Notes under the pieces: generated by a model | Told to the model about the DNA's origin: nothing | The model's database searches: none | What the model saw: only the letters and a program-made list of their open reading frames with translations | Shown here: piece after piece, positions 9,400 to 20,306 of the stretch | How the letters are laid out: each line of letters starts with the position of its first letter | How positions within the stretch are numbered: position 1 is the first letter of the stretch | Made by a program: the position numbers and the translations under genes | Source of the DNA: Azolla caroliniana | Taxonomy: Eukaryota; Polypodiophyta | NCBI GenBank assembly: GCA_043228905.1 | Contig: JBHGNT010000009.1 | Location: forward strand, 13,082,001 to 13,146,000 | Direction: 5' to 3' | Length of the DNA stretch: 64,000 bases

Positions 9400-10681
9400 A
9401 CTCATGTAGCCTAGCCTCTTATGCCATATTTCTCTTGCCGAGTCGGCTGCCACGTTTACTTCCGATTTGCACAGTCGGGCATGCATCATATATAATGTGC
9501 CTTCTTTCTGTGCTCAAGCCACTATAAGATTTCCCCGGCAGAATTTCCACTTGTCATTCCAAAAGCTACCACTATAGTCTTTGTCATCTAACCTTCCAGT
9601 TGATATCAGATTCAATCTGATATCAGGGACGTGTCGAACATCCTTCAGAGTCAGTTGACACCCTATCGACGTCATCAAGCAGACACTTCCGACTCCGACT
9701 ATCTTGTACTCTCCACAATCACCCATTTTCATATAACCGTGATCTCTGGCTATGTAAGTCGAGAAATACTCTCTCGACGGAGTTATGTGGAAGGATGCCC
9801 CGGAATCGATCACCCAACTGCATTCTTCACTTGCAAGATTTGCACTTGTCTGTTCACAGATGAACCACAGTTCTTCATTGCTCGTAGCAATGGCATAAGT
9901 GTTCTTCTCATCAGGAATCTTCCTGGGTTCAATATTGTTTCTGATACCCTTGTCTTTTCTCATGTGTCGGCAGTCCTTCTGGATGTGTCCATGTTTACCA
10001 CAGTAAAAGCACACTAGGTTACCTCTAGACTTCGATCTGGCTTGGGACTTTTCTCTCCTTGGTGGACTTCTTTGCTGGTTCCTTCCTTCTGTCCGAATGT
10101 TGTGTTACATTTGACTCCGACTTGGACATGACTCCCTTGTCCTTCCTCCTTGCCTCATCATTTAGGATGCTTGTCTTTACGGTTTGTAAAGACAAGTTCT
10201 CTTCTTGATAGGAGGTGTTGAGAGTGACCACCAGGTTCTCCCAGCTATCCGGTAGTGTGCACATCAGCAGGATGGCCTGCATTGCATCATCCAGGGGAAA
10301 CTTGGTTGCAGCAAGTTGATTCACATACTCCATGAATTTGTTGATGTGTTTGACGATGCTCTCACCGTCCCTGAATTTCAACTATACGATCTTTCTCATT
10401 AGTGAGGTTCTATTGAGCGCGTTCTTCCTCTCATATAGACCCGACAACTTCTGCCACATCTCATGTGCATTTGTGTCGTTCGCTACATGTTGCAAGACAC
10501 TTACGTTGACGCATTGTCGGATAGTGGCCACCACCTTTCTGTTAAGAAGTCTCCAATCCGACTCCAATACCCCCCTGGGTATATCTGCTCTGTTGACTAG
10601 CTCATAGAGGTCTTTGACTATGAGAAGGTCCTCCATCTTTATCTTCCAATCTGCATAGTTCTATGAGTTTAGAACTATCAT
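9400..10681 (-). pseudogene. gag: Copia A2 Gag, protease and pre-integrase region
   Basis: Start at the ATG at 10681-10679, by alignment with A3. Stops occur at about 10660 (a Gln position in A3), at 10382-10384 and at 10025-10027, and a frame change near 10025 precedes the zinc knuckle CFYCGKHGHIQKDC (about 10010). Protease reads WVIDSGASFHITPSREYF (about 9790). The pre-integrase part is readable to about 9514 and, in patches, to 9400. Family role: particle protein and aspartic protease. Confidence 0.82.
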
Positions 10682-10724
10682 GCTTGGGAAGCCGCTCACA
10701 CCTCCTTTCATGCTTGCACCTCAA

Positions 10725-10736
10725 GCTCTGATACCA
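10725..10736 (-). promoter_or_regulatory. Copia A2 primer-binding site
   Basis: TGGTATCAGAGC on the minus strand, three bases from the LTR end; initiator-Met tRNA type. Confidence 0.9.
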
Positions 10737-10739
10737 GAT

Positions 10740-11267
10740 TGTTGAGAATTGATTCGTAAATCCACAAGATCAAACGATATTGAGAATACACAATGCAGAG
10801 TACACAGAAATTTACGTGGAAACCCAGAAACCGGGACAAAACCACGGGAGAAGAAAACTTCTCTATATGGTGGATGTCCGAGACAGAGATTACAACACTC
10901 TGATTTATGAGTGTATCAACCACACAGGGTTCTTGGCGTCTGCTATTATGCGCACAGCTATGGCGCCGCTCTCTCTTTTCTTCTCTCTCTCTCTCGCACA
11001 CAACTCTATTGTCGTCACTACCGTCTGTTTGCCCTATATGTATTTATACTGATACATCGTATGGACTATTTATAATTGTAGCCAGTAGTACATATCATTA
11101 CTATTATTATTACTATAATAATAATAATAATCTGTTTAAATAATCAACTCTCTGTTGTCGACTCTTCAACTGTCGGCTATTTCCGAACAGTTGGTTCCTT
11201 CGACTCTTCGACTCTCGGCTACATCCGAACAGTCGGTTCCTCCCACTGGAGGGACATATCCCCAACA
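10740..11267 (-). repeat. Copia A2 5' LTR (528 bp)
   Basis: Starts TGTTGGGGATA at 11267 and ends TCTCAACA at 10740, with short TGTT/AACA inverted ends. It contains a pyrimidine-purine run near 10980 and an ATT/ATA-rich microsatellite at about 11100-11140. The bases beyond 11267 belong to the AT-rich unit. Confidence 0.85.
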
Positions 11268-11497
11268 AAATTTATGGTCAAACAAGTAATTTAAAGGGGT
11301 CAAACAACAACTTAATTGATGCAATTATTTCTTAAAAGTTAATTGTTTTGGAGAAGGAATATATGACTGTGGCAAACTCTCAAATGTTTATCCGATTTCA
11401 GGTTGATGTTTATGCTATGGGATATTAACTATGTTTATTTTACGATGTATTAAGCACTTATTCTGATTAATTAGGTGCTAAAATAAAAAGAAATTAG

Positions 11498-12150
11498 TTG
11501 TTGGAATATATGAGAGTGACAATGGTCGTCGATGAGGAGAGTGAGGTGTCCCTTAGCAAATCTAAGTCTGAGAGGAGCAAGAGACGAGTGGTTCTTCACA
11601 TAGTAATTGAGAGATTTAGCTTGGAGAATCGTAGGGATATTATCTCTAGAGTGTTGCACCATCAACTTTTGAATGAAGACATGGAGAATATTAAGTTTAA
11701 GGACCAATGTGTTTCAGAGGAAATTGTAGAGTGTATGAAGTCATCCCTACACATAATGAAAGGGGTAGAGAGCATAGATAAGCTTGGTGCAATGGGAGCA
11801 GCCCTTCACATGGTTGTAAATGGTACAACGGAAAAAAAAAATAGTGATACTAAAGTTGCCTTAACACTTGGTATCCAAGGATTTGGAGGAAGCATCAGAC
11901 AAATATACAATCAAATCAATTTAAGTGGTTGGGGTTAGGCCGTAAACGACGATGTGATGCATTGTCTCATGAGATTATTGAGGAAGTGGGTTCCTTTTGG
12001 GTAAAAAACACACGTGTCTCCCCGAATAAAAAAGATGTATTTAGACAACGTATAAGTCGGGGTAGGTACCAGATTCACCCAAGACACTTCTTGGAGATGA
12101 CTGAGGCAATTCAATTTTTTATCTATTTGGTTTTAAATATTTTGTTGTTT
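11498..12150 (+). pseudogene. DDE-like protein gene, N-terminal part
   Basis: Two overlapping open stretches in different frames, 11498-11938 and 11929-about 12150, read as one protein if one base is gained or lost near 11930. The first is a charged region ending in VALTLGIQGFGGSIRQIY; the second is FWVKNTRVSPNKKDVFRQRI followed by HPRHFLEMTEA, which reads on sensibly into the next exon (NFKEQHPNINLGFRKFQGLK). The join to 12186 is unresolved: a GC donor at GAG/GCAATT or a GT donor at about 12132 are both possible. No catalytic residue is assigned to this part. A basic, DNA-binding role is possible but not shown. Confidence 0.55.
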
Positions 12151-12185
12151 ACTAAATGCTTCTATTAATGTTACCTATTTATTGA

Positions 12186-13144
12186 GTGATGGAGGCTGAA
12201 TTACTCATGAACTTCAAAGAACAACATCCTAACATCAATCTTGGATTTCGCAAGTTCCAAGGTTTGAAACCATGTTTTGTCAGAAAGTTAAAGGAGAGGA
12301 ACACATATTGTTGTGTGTACCACATTAAAATGGACATGTTAAGGCTTGGCGTGAACAGTATGCATACTGATTGTAAGGGTATACACTGGGATGGGTGTGT
12401 TTGCACTTGTGAGGTATGTAGACCAAATGGGAGTGGTAATAGATGTAATGCGCAAAACATGAATTATGCAACAGTTTCTGAGTTATGGAGGTCTTTTGTT
12501 TGTGAAAAACAACCATCATCTGAGTGGCATAATCGTACATGTCTTGTCAGAACATGTAAGGTTTGCCCACAACCATTATTTTGTAGACAAGAGGTTGACG
12601 TGGATAACTGTCATATTGTGAAATGGAAATATTTAGAGTATGTGACAGAAAATATAGGTAAGGGTCTCGTTAGTAAGCGTATGAAGGAAGTATATAAGGA
12701 GACATGTGTTGCTACCCTTGTCTCAGAGTTTAAGAAACAACTCGGGGATTTCATTCCACATAACTTTAGGAGTTATTGGCAAAATTCATAGTTCAAGGAA
12801 TGTACAAATAACTTACCACTGGATGTTATGGTATCTGTTATTGACTTTGCAGAGAACTATACCTTTAAAGTTCAAAATGAGGTTCAGTCAATGCATTGGT
12901 ACAATGACCAATGTACAATACTTGTACATATTTGCTACTGGAGAAAAGACGGTGAGTTACATAAGAAATCAATATTCTATATTTCAGATGACAAAAAGCA
13001 TGATACACTATTTGTTCAACATTGTTTTAAGCTTCACCACGCAGATTTATTGTCCTTGGGTGTTAACTGTTATTACCATTGGGTCTGGTTTGATGGTGAT
13101 GCCTCACAATTTAAGGCAGCTCGGTCCTTCTACTTCATTGTAAA
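12186..13144 (+). pseudogene. DDE-like protein gene, central catalytic exon
   Basis: One frame with a single in-frame TAG (12789-12791). The first part has GFRKFQGLKPCFVRKL and a Cys-rich stretch (CVCTCEVC, CKVCPQPLFC). After the stop come DFAENYTFKVQNEVQSMHW (Asp at 12843), a KHDT motif, and WFDGDASQFKAARSF (Asp at about 13092). This order matches, from memory, a family of uncharacterised DDE-fold proteins best known from animals, in which DFAEN, SDGxxSQFK and GHGKGxxDG follow each other. The exon appears to end at 13144 at AA/GTAAGG; the phase agrees with the exon at 14163. Without splicing the frame stops at 13146. Transposase-like activity is inference. Confidence 0.6.
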
Positions 13145-14162
13145 GTAAGGAAATAATCCATATGATTGGTACTTATAACTGGAAGTCTATTTTGGTAATA
13201 CTTCATAGTACTTCATCTATTGCTTAAGTTTCCTACCAGTACGAATATTATATGAACAATCATAAGAAATGTTTGTATAAAATACAATTAGTAATTCTCC
13301 TACTACATGCACCAATATTGTCTTGAAATGTTTGTACTAATTGTGGTGTAAGTCTTGTATGTATGGTTCAAAGCCTTGAAAAGTATCCTTATTTTACAAC
13401 TTAGTAGTATCATCCCACATGCAAAAGTACTAACTACAGTTCAACGCCTTGTAAAGTACCCTTATTTTACAACTTAGTACTATCATCCCACATGCACAAG
13501 TACTGACTATGTTTTACAACTTAGTACTCAGATCCTGCATGCACAAGTACTATTTGATAACTTTGTGGTGTCATCCCGCAGGTAGGAGTACTAATTTGTA
13601 ACTTAGCATTGTCCTCTGTTGTGCATTAGTACTAATGAATAACTTAGTACTATCTTCTTTCGGTCATTACTACTAATTTATAACTTTGTTCATTAGTACT
13701 AATTAGGATGGGTCTCTCTAGTGCATTAGTACTAAACAATAACTTAGTGTTGTCCAACTTTGTTCATTAACACAAGTTTATAACTTAGTACAAACATTAG
13801 TATTAATTATTAGCATGAGAACTATCCAACTATGTTCATTACTACTAATTATTAACTTAGTACTGTCTAACATTGTTCATTAAGACCAAGTTATAACTTA
13901 GAACTGTCCTCTCTCATGCATTAGTACTAATCAATAGCTTAGTACTGTCCTCTCTCGTTCATTTCTTTTAATTTATAACTTAGTATTGTCCTCTCTCGTT
14001 CATTTCTTTTAATTTATAACTTAGTATTGTCCTCTCGTGTGCATTAGTGGAAATTTTGGTTTAAGTCATGTAAAGAGATGTAAGCTCCAGTAATGCACTA
14101 ACTCTGTTTGTTGGCTAACTGTCATGCAAAACACCCAGATACTTCTCATTGACAAACATTAG
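13145..14162 (+). other. Putative intron with AGTACTAA minisatellite
   Basis: A GTAAGG donor at 13145 and an ATTAG acceptor ending at 14162 bracket about 1 kb without coding. From about 13400 to 14050 it is a degenerate tandem array of units about 45-60 bases long built on CATTAGTACTAAT, ATAACTTAGTACT and GTCCTCTCTCGTTC. AGTACTAA also recurs in non-coding DNA at 15200-15700, 17340-17700 and 23400-23900. Confidence 0.6.
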
Positions 14163-14964
14163 GATGCAATGGAACTACTTCGGGTTTGGACATGGAAAGG
14201 GAGAACACGATGGCACGAGGTCTGTGATCAAGCATGCTCTTACAAGTGAACAGTTGGATAATAAATGTGCGAAGTTACAAAATGCACATGATGTTATGGA
14301 GTGGCTGACATGGAAGATGTTAGATGATGGTAAGAATAGATTGTTTATTGAGGTTGGTGCTAATGAGGTGGATAGGAGTAAATCGTACAGTTGTAAAACC
14401 ATGAAAGGGACACGCAAGACCCATTTTGTTTTAGGGTTTGGTCGCAAGGACACAACACAATTGTTATTCCACAATTTATCGTGCTTTTGTTCCATGTGTT
14501 TAGATGAAGCTTGGGATGAATGCACCAATCTATCAATTGTGGAGCTATGGAATCTAAAAAAGCTTGAGATTGAACAATGTGTGGATATCCCGGAAGTCGA
14601 ACATGCAGACAATATTGTATACTACAACCAATGTGAGGACTTGGCAGTATTATTGGAAGTTGGAGATCATTTTGCAGTGCTCAAATCTCCTCAAAATGAA
14701 GATTTTGAAGACTACTACATTGTGGTGTGCAAGCAAGGAAATACAATATTCGAAGAAGTTGTGAGGGACGGTTGGGGCAACATGTTCAACGATGGTGAGT
14801 GTGTCGTGTATGGCAACTACTATGCAAAGTTACCACAATGCAAGAACACGTATGCATTATTAAAAGATGCACCCACTGCAATAATCTATGTTGACGTTGT
14901 TATCGCAATCAAGTTCACTATGAGTCAAGCAAAGCACAAGGTTAAGGGATACAACACTTTCTAA
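14163..14964 (+). pseudogene. DDE-like protein gene, C-terminal exon
   Basis: Open to a TAA at 14962-14964. It starts MQWNYFGFGHGKGEHDG, the third conserved block of the DDE-like family, with an acidic residue after GHGKG, and then runs through a 240-residue region containing a Cys-x2-Cys pair (CFCSMC) and a VYGNYYAKLP segment. Spliced to the previous exon it reads SFYFIVK-MQWNYF without a gap. This exon shows no stop or frameshift, so decay of the gene is limited to the upstream lesions. Roles of the C-terminal region are unknown. Confidence 0.6.
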
Positions 14965-15872
14965 AAAGTCCCCAAAGAGGTTGACGAACACATATTGGGG
15001 GAGGTCTCCCTCTTTAATGCTTAGAATGGCAAGCACTGTTTATATGTAACATTCGCATGTCTTGTAAACTCTGGCCTACAAATGAATGGAAATATATCAT
15101 CTTTGCTTTTCTTATGAGTTTGCAATGACAAAGCTCTTAATCTTGGTGTTTTGTTTAGATATGTATGTATCTTTTACATAAAGTATATGGTGAAAAATAT
15201 CTTTGGTTAGTACTAAAACTGTGTTAAGTGTTTCCTAACCTAGAGATATCAAAGATAGGATTGTTCATTCCACACATGTTTCTAGTGTGTGGTACACTCA
15301 TGAAGGTGTGGTACACTAGATGAGGGAACATATTGAACATGCTAATTGCTAGTACTAATACAATGGTTCGTTCAAGTATACATACCATGTTATGCCTATA
15401 ACTCTTTTAGAGTTCATATGTATCAAAGTCAGTACAATGCATTAAAATATAGTACTAATATTGTGCTAAGTGTTTACTAACCTAGACATATCCGAGACAA
15501 GAGTGTCATATGTGTCCATAACAAGTGTCAATGTCATATGTGTGCATATAAAGTGTCATTCTTACTAAGATGAGACCTCAAATAGTATCAAATTCACATT
15601 CTTACAAATATATGTATCAAAGTTAGTACATTGCATATCAAGTTGGTACTAAATTAGTCACTAAGATGAGTACTCAAATAGTATCAACTTAGAATTCAGA
15701 ATAAGTAAACCAAAACAATGTCAAGAAGCAGTTAATCAAAAACTTGCTCATATGGTATTCAATTACAAACAATGATCTAAATACAAAAAACTTTGTTTTT
15801 AGTTTTTTCTAGATCTTGTAATGTGCCTATTTTTTGTTACATTTTTCTCAGATTTCACACCCTTCTTCTTCA
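14965..15872. other. AT-rich spacer between convergent genes
   Basis: No open frame of note. Scattered AGTACTAA and ATGTATCAAAGT(T/C)AGTAC motifs and short CATATGTG repeats lie between the ends of the plus-strand DDE-like gene and the minus-strand coiled-coil gene. Confidence 0.6.
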
Positions 15873-16585
15873 TCATCTTAAAGCCACAAGGTAATATAGA
15901 CTACTGAGTGATAGTTCATCATCGGAGGGGGGGGCCAAGCTTAAGGGAACCTTGTGCTCTACTGCAACTGCCTGAGACGCACACACTTCCAAGAAGATCT
16001 TGTCGATAGTATTAGCATTAATTTGCTCTTCATGGGTAGAACCGGTGTTCTGCAGTAACACGATATTCGTAGTACAAACATGTTCCTCTTCTTGGGTGGT
16101 TGCCATCTTCATTGCAAACTCCTCGTTGATGAAGCTAGACACCTGGTTCTTTGTACAATCTTGTTCCAAGTGCAGGCTACTTGTGGTGTTTTGGTAAGAC
16201 ATGTGATTCGTAGTACCACCTTGTTCCTCTTCTTGGGTGGTAGCTACAATCTCCTTAATGATACAGTCTTGCCCCATGTTTATGGTATTGTCAGTGTTCT
16301 GGACACACACCTCATTCGTAGCACCACCTTGTTCCTCTTCTTGGATGGTAGCTACACTCTCTTTAATGTTACAATCATGCTCCTCATGTTTGGTGAAATT
16401 CACATTCCGTGCTGACTCCTCGTAAAACTCGTTTGTCACCTCGTTCTTTGTCCACTCCAGCTCCTCTTCTTGGGTGATTTCACATTCCTAATGTGTGGTG
16501 CTATCTGAGTTTGAACAATCATGATTGCTCCATTGACTGCCTGAATCATCTGATGCTATTTGGGAATCTCCATGTTCTTCTATTC
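15873..16585 (-). CDS. Last exon: acidic repeat region
   Basis: Enters at an AG acceptor (16587-16586) with two bases completing a Gly codon, and ends at TGA 15873-15875; length and phase agree exactly. A TAG at 16488-16490 interrupts it 32 codons in. The downstream part is nevertheless open for 205 codons and holds about four units of 40-45 residues with ATTQEEEQGGTTN at their core, preceded by DC(N/I)IKE. Composition is acidic and polar with no predicted membrane segment. The C-terminus SDDELSLSSLYYL is the only less charged part. Function unknown. Confidence 0.6.
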
Positions 16586-16678
16586 CTAAATAACAAGAAC
16601 AATACCAATCACATTCTTACAAAGTGAAGGAACCTAGCCATATCAATTAACATACTAGATTAAGGGCCAATCGTTTAC

Positions 16679-16859
16679 CTACTGTTACATCTCCATCCTG
16701 GACTTTTGAAGATGAGTCTTTGCAAATGATTGTGTTTGTCATGTGTTGCAAGACCTGGTTTGCATTGGTATCACACTCATCATTATTGCTTGGGACGATA
16801 AATTCTTCTTCATGTTGTGGCTTTGAATCTGTATCTCCATTTTCATTAATCGTTTCTTC
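16679..16859 (-). CDS. Exon: acidic linker
   Basis: A 181-base exon, acceptor ACAAG/GAAGAA and donor GTAG/GTAAACG. It reads EETINENGDTDSKPQHEEE and on to QDGDVTV, with one base left for the next codon. Acidic and without recognisable domain. Both phases agree with the neighbouring exons. Confidence 0.55.
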
Positions 16860-16909
16860 CTTGTCTAACAACAAAAGCACGTGATCTTAGTCTAACTCAT
16901 TAACTTTAC

Positions 16910-17016
16910 AGCTCTCAAAGTTTGTGAGAATTTGTATGACCCACCACTGTAATAATGAACTTTGCATTTCTTCCCCTTTCCATACAATTTCCTTGCAGCA
17001 TTTGCTTCTTCGTAGG
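16910..17016 (-). CDS. Exon: basic GKGKKCKVHYYSGG segment
   Basis: A 107-base exon, acceptor CAAAGAG/CC and donor GCT/GTAAAG. It encodes AYEEANAARKLYGKGKKC then KVHYYSGGSYKFSQTLRA, a short conserved-looking block with a Cys and several aromatic residues. The first codon is completed by the G left by the upstream exon (G+CC, Ala). Confidence 0.6.
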
Positions 17017-17092
17017 CTCTTTGATAGAAACATAAGAAATTAGAAGTATAGCAACGATGCATGATTAAAAGTTCACACACAATTAGCATTAC

Positions 17093-17227
17093 CGTTCACA
17101 CAATCAAGGGGAGCCAAGCTAGGAGAATTTGTTTGAAGGAACACGTCTTCAACTATTCCAATGGCCTTTCTCATACATTCATCTTCATCATAAATTTCCT
17201 CAGTTACCACTAAGGAATGACCATGGA
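17093..17227 (-). CDS. Exon: short acidic segment
   Basis: Lies between CCAAAG/TC and AACG/GTAATGC and reads VHGHSLVVTEEIYDEDECM, then KAIGIVEDVFLQTNSPS. An alternative acceptor (ACATAG/TCT at 17247) would also be open but does not fit the phase of the exon at 24007. The intron on its 5' side contains the whole of Cop-B. Confidence 0.5.
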
Positions 17228-17721
17228 CTTTGGAATTTGCAATAGACTATGTACGTGGTAGCACGGGGGTTGGTTGGTTAGTTACCTTCCCTGGTCTGGT
17301 GTTGCTTGATACAACAACATTCATATTATAATCGTACATTAGTTCTAACATGACTACAATGTTACAAATATTATCAGTACTGAATCAAGTGGACATTTAA
17401 GACCTTCAGTACTAGAAAATCAATCTTGTTCCAATTGATCACCAAGGAATATGCATGTAACCGTAATATTAGTACTAAAACAACAAAGAGGAACTTGAGG
17501 ATACAATACAGAACCATCTAGACATGTTGTTGATATTTGTTCGGTACTAAACAAAAGACATGCATGCCTATTTGTTCGGTCATCCAGAGCCGATTTGTTC
17601 GGTTCTCCTATTTGTTAGTACACATACAAGTGATACAACTAAACATTTAAGACGTTCAGTACTAAATAATCAGTATTGAATCAACTCAGCACCAAGGGAT
17701 ACAATGTAATCAGTAATGTTA
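17228..17721. other. Intron sequence, 3' of Cop-B
   Basis: AT-rich, with AGTACTAA motifs and repeated TTTGTTCGGT phrases. Continues at 23403 after the Cop-B insertion; the two sides resemble each other (both have TGATCACCAAGGAATA and AATGTAATCAGTAATGTTA), so the intron itself is built of degenerate repeats. Confidence 0.5.
17717..17721 (+). repeat. Cop-B target-site duplication, left
   Basis: TGTTA, repeated at 23403-23407; joining the two flanks restores the AATGTTAGTACTAA phrase typical of this intron. Confidence 0.9.
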
Positions 17722-17816
17722 TGTAAAAAGTAACGTGCGGAAGCAAGTGTGAAGACCGAACAGGAGGAAGAAAACTCAGGTTCAATGGAGAGCTTGAGCT
17801 TACGCAGTATACGCGG

Positions 17817-17861
<45 letters not shown>

Positions 17862-18152
17862 CACACGAACTATATTCAACAACAACAACAACCCAATCTC
17901 TATTCACCACACTCTATACATATGTGTGTTCAATGAACACTTTTATACAAGTCCTAGAAGGATTGACCGAAGTACTGACAATACTTCAATACTCATTAAG
18001 AGCTCCTACACTAACTCCCAAATATATTCCTCACGGAATATCTTTCCTAACGGCCTCCCGGTTTACGCACTCGGCCTAACCGATCGGTCCCAACCGATCC
18101 GGTCCTCGGCTTCTTCAACCGATCCGGCCGATGTTGAGCTTGTCTCTCAACA
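17722..18152 (-). repeat. Cop-B 3' LTR (431 bp)
   Basis: Minus-strand start TGTTGAGAGACAAG at 18152, end CTTTTTACA at 17722. Contains a (GA)n run at about 17819-17858, twice as long as in the other LTR, and a CAA-repeat beside it. Confidence 0.9.
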
Positions 18153-20294
18153 CTCCCCCTCAAGCTCAACTTGAGGCTCTTCGGGATCTTCGGGCTCACA
18201 ACTCCGGTTCTTCCTGGCTTCACGCCTCGCTTGCGCTCCACGGCCTGTTTGACTCCGCGTGCTTCGACCCTTCCGGTCGGCTTGTCTGCTCATGTGGCCC
18301 TTATCAGCTCTTCTGTTGTTGCGGTGTTGACGCTTCTCTTGCTGCCTTTTCTTCCACTTGGGCCTCGGTTGATTCAGCGTATCTGAATCAACCATCCGAA
18401 CCGACTTGGCTACCTCCGATCGGTTTTCGCTCTCGTCCGAGATGGCTATCTCTAACTCGTCTTCGGTCTTCTCGCCCTCGGTGGCGTCATCTTCCCCATG
18501 CGTGGTTGGCTTCGGCTCTCTCCTTCGGTTGCTCCCCTTCTGTCCGCTTTCGGACTTTTCTGCGGGTCCGCCCTCGGCTTCTTCAGCCGATCCGAAGTCG
18601 AACTCGACAACCGAGTCAACCGACTTGGTGTCTCGGTCTCCGCTCCTTTCCTGCTGCCTTGCTTGGTCGTTCGGGACTGTTCTCCGCCTCAAGTTCGGCA
18701 CGTCGAGGTGACGCAATCCGAGCACACCTGAGAATTGCCGCAACTTGTCCAGACCAAGAGGCTTGGTGAAGATGTCGGCAGTCTGCCGATCCGTCGGAAC
18801 GTACTGAAGTTCGACTTCACCGGAAAGGACACGCTCACGGACGAAATGGTAGTGCACCTCAATGTGCTTGGTCCGTGTGTGGAAAACGGGGTTTTTCGTG
18901 AGCTGGATGCTACTGAAGTTGTCACAGTAGATCGTCGTTGGATCGGACACCTCCACCTGTAGATCCTTAAGTAGCCGCTTCAACCATATGGCTTCGCATG
19001 TCGCGACATCCGCTCCTCGGTACTCAGCTTCGGTGCTCGACAGTGCAACTGTCGGCTGCTTCTTACTGCTCCACGCGATCACGGCACTCCCGAGGGAGAA
19101 AGCGTATCCTGACGTGGATCGGCGATCGGCGGCATTGCCAGCCCAATCAGCATCGGTGTAGCCGACTAACTACGCGACTGCACCGGTCCGATATAGCAGT
19201 CCCCGGTCCTTAGTGCCATTGACATACCGAAGTATGCGTTGCACACACTGGCGGTGCTCCTCGGTAGGTCGCGCCATGAATTGACTGATCACTCCGACCG
19301 GATAACTGAGGTCGGGTCGAGTGATGGTCAAGTATATGAGGCTTCCGACAATTTTTCGGAACCTCGTCAGATCGCATACCTTTCCCGTATCGGGACGAAG
19401 CTTGACGGTTCTGTCCAGAGGAGTCGAGACGGACTTACAGTTGGCCATCCCGAATTTGAAGAGCATACTCAACACGTAATGACGTTGGCTGATCAATATG
19501 CCTTTGGGGGTACGGATCACTTCGATCCCGAGGAAGTAATGAAGGTCCCCCAGATCCTTCATGTCGAACGATGCCGCAAGCTGGAGCTTCACACGGTCGA
19601 TTTCACGTAGGTCGGCGCCGGTGATGACCAAGTCATCAACATATAGTAAAATACTAACCGGTCCGAGTCGACCTTTCCAAATGAACATGGAAGAGTCCGA
19701 TTTTGACGTGACGAAGCCCATCCGACGCAGTTGTTGCGTGATCTTTGCGTTCCATGCACGCGGGGCTTCCTTCAGTCCGTAAAGGGACTTCTTCAGTCGG
19801 CATACTACCGAGGAGTTCGTTCCAGAGTGAAATCTGGGGGGCTATACCATGTACACCTGTTCCTCAAGGTCACCTTGCAGGAACGCATTCTTTACATCCA
19901 TCTGATGTAAGTGCCACCCCTTCACCGCAGCTACTGCAAGCAAAACACGGACGGTCGTCATTTTCGTGACTGGCGCAAATGTCTCATCGTAGTCGATGCC
20001 GTGTTTCTGCGCGTAGCCCTTTGCCACTAGCCGAGCCTTGTACCGGTTGACCAAGCCATCGGTGTTGTACTTGACCTTGTACACCCACCTACACCCGATC
20101 GGTTTTACCCCTGTTGGTGCGTCAACCAGGTCCCAGGTCTCGTTCTCCGCCAATGCGTGCATCTCTTCCTCCATCGTGGCACGCCAATTCGCGTCTTTAG
20201 CCGCTTCTGCGTAGCTCTCCGGCTCATGCACTTCCGCTACACGGGTCATGTACGCATAATGATGCGCCATGTACTCGTTGTATCCAAACCGCAA
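18147..20294 (-). pseudogene. pol: Cop-B RT and RNase H with long C-terminal extension
   Basis: One frame with two internal stops (near 19842, where other copia enzymes have Gln, and near 19170). [50 protein letters not shown]. RNase [51 protein letters not shown]. Other copia proteins end soon after this; here about 190 further residues follow, very rich in Arg, Lys, Glu and Gln ([17 protein letters not shown]), up to VELEGEC and a stop whose TGA is supplied by the first bases of the LTR. The polypurine tract is thus part of the coding sequence. Confidence 0.85.
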
Positions 20295-20306
20295 AATAGG
20301 ATTCTT

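Larger units (their letters stand above)
9367..11267 (-). mobile_element. Copia A2, older Ty1/copia element, 5' part
   Basis: 5' LTR (11267-10740), primer site, gag and protease up to the GAG-pre-integrase region are present; the rest was displaced when A1 inserted at 9366/9367. Gag is closely related to A3 (VLQHVANDTNA, LSGLYERKNALNRTSLMRK) but the LTR is different (starts TGTTGGGGATATGTCC). Stops and frame changes are frequent. Confidence 0.88.

Noticed and set aside
14175-14612. 145-residue minus-strand frame
   Set aside because: Antisense to the GHGKG exon of the DDE-like gene.
17681-17891. Poly-Ser/Leu open frames
   Set aside because: Translation of the GA microsatellite in the Cop-B LTR.
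18131-18769. 212-residue plus-strand frame
   Set aside because: Antisense to the Cop-B RNase H tail; no domain on this strand.
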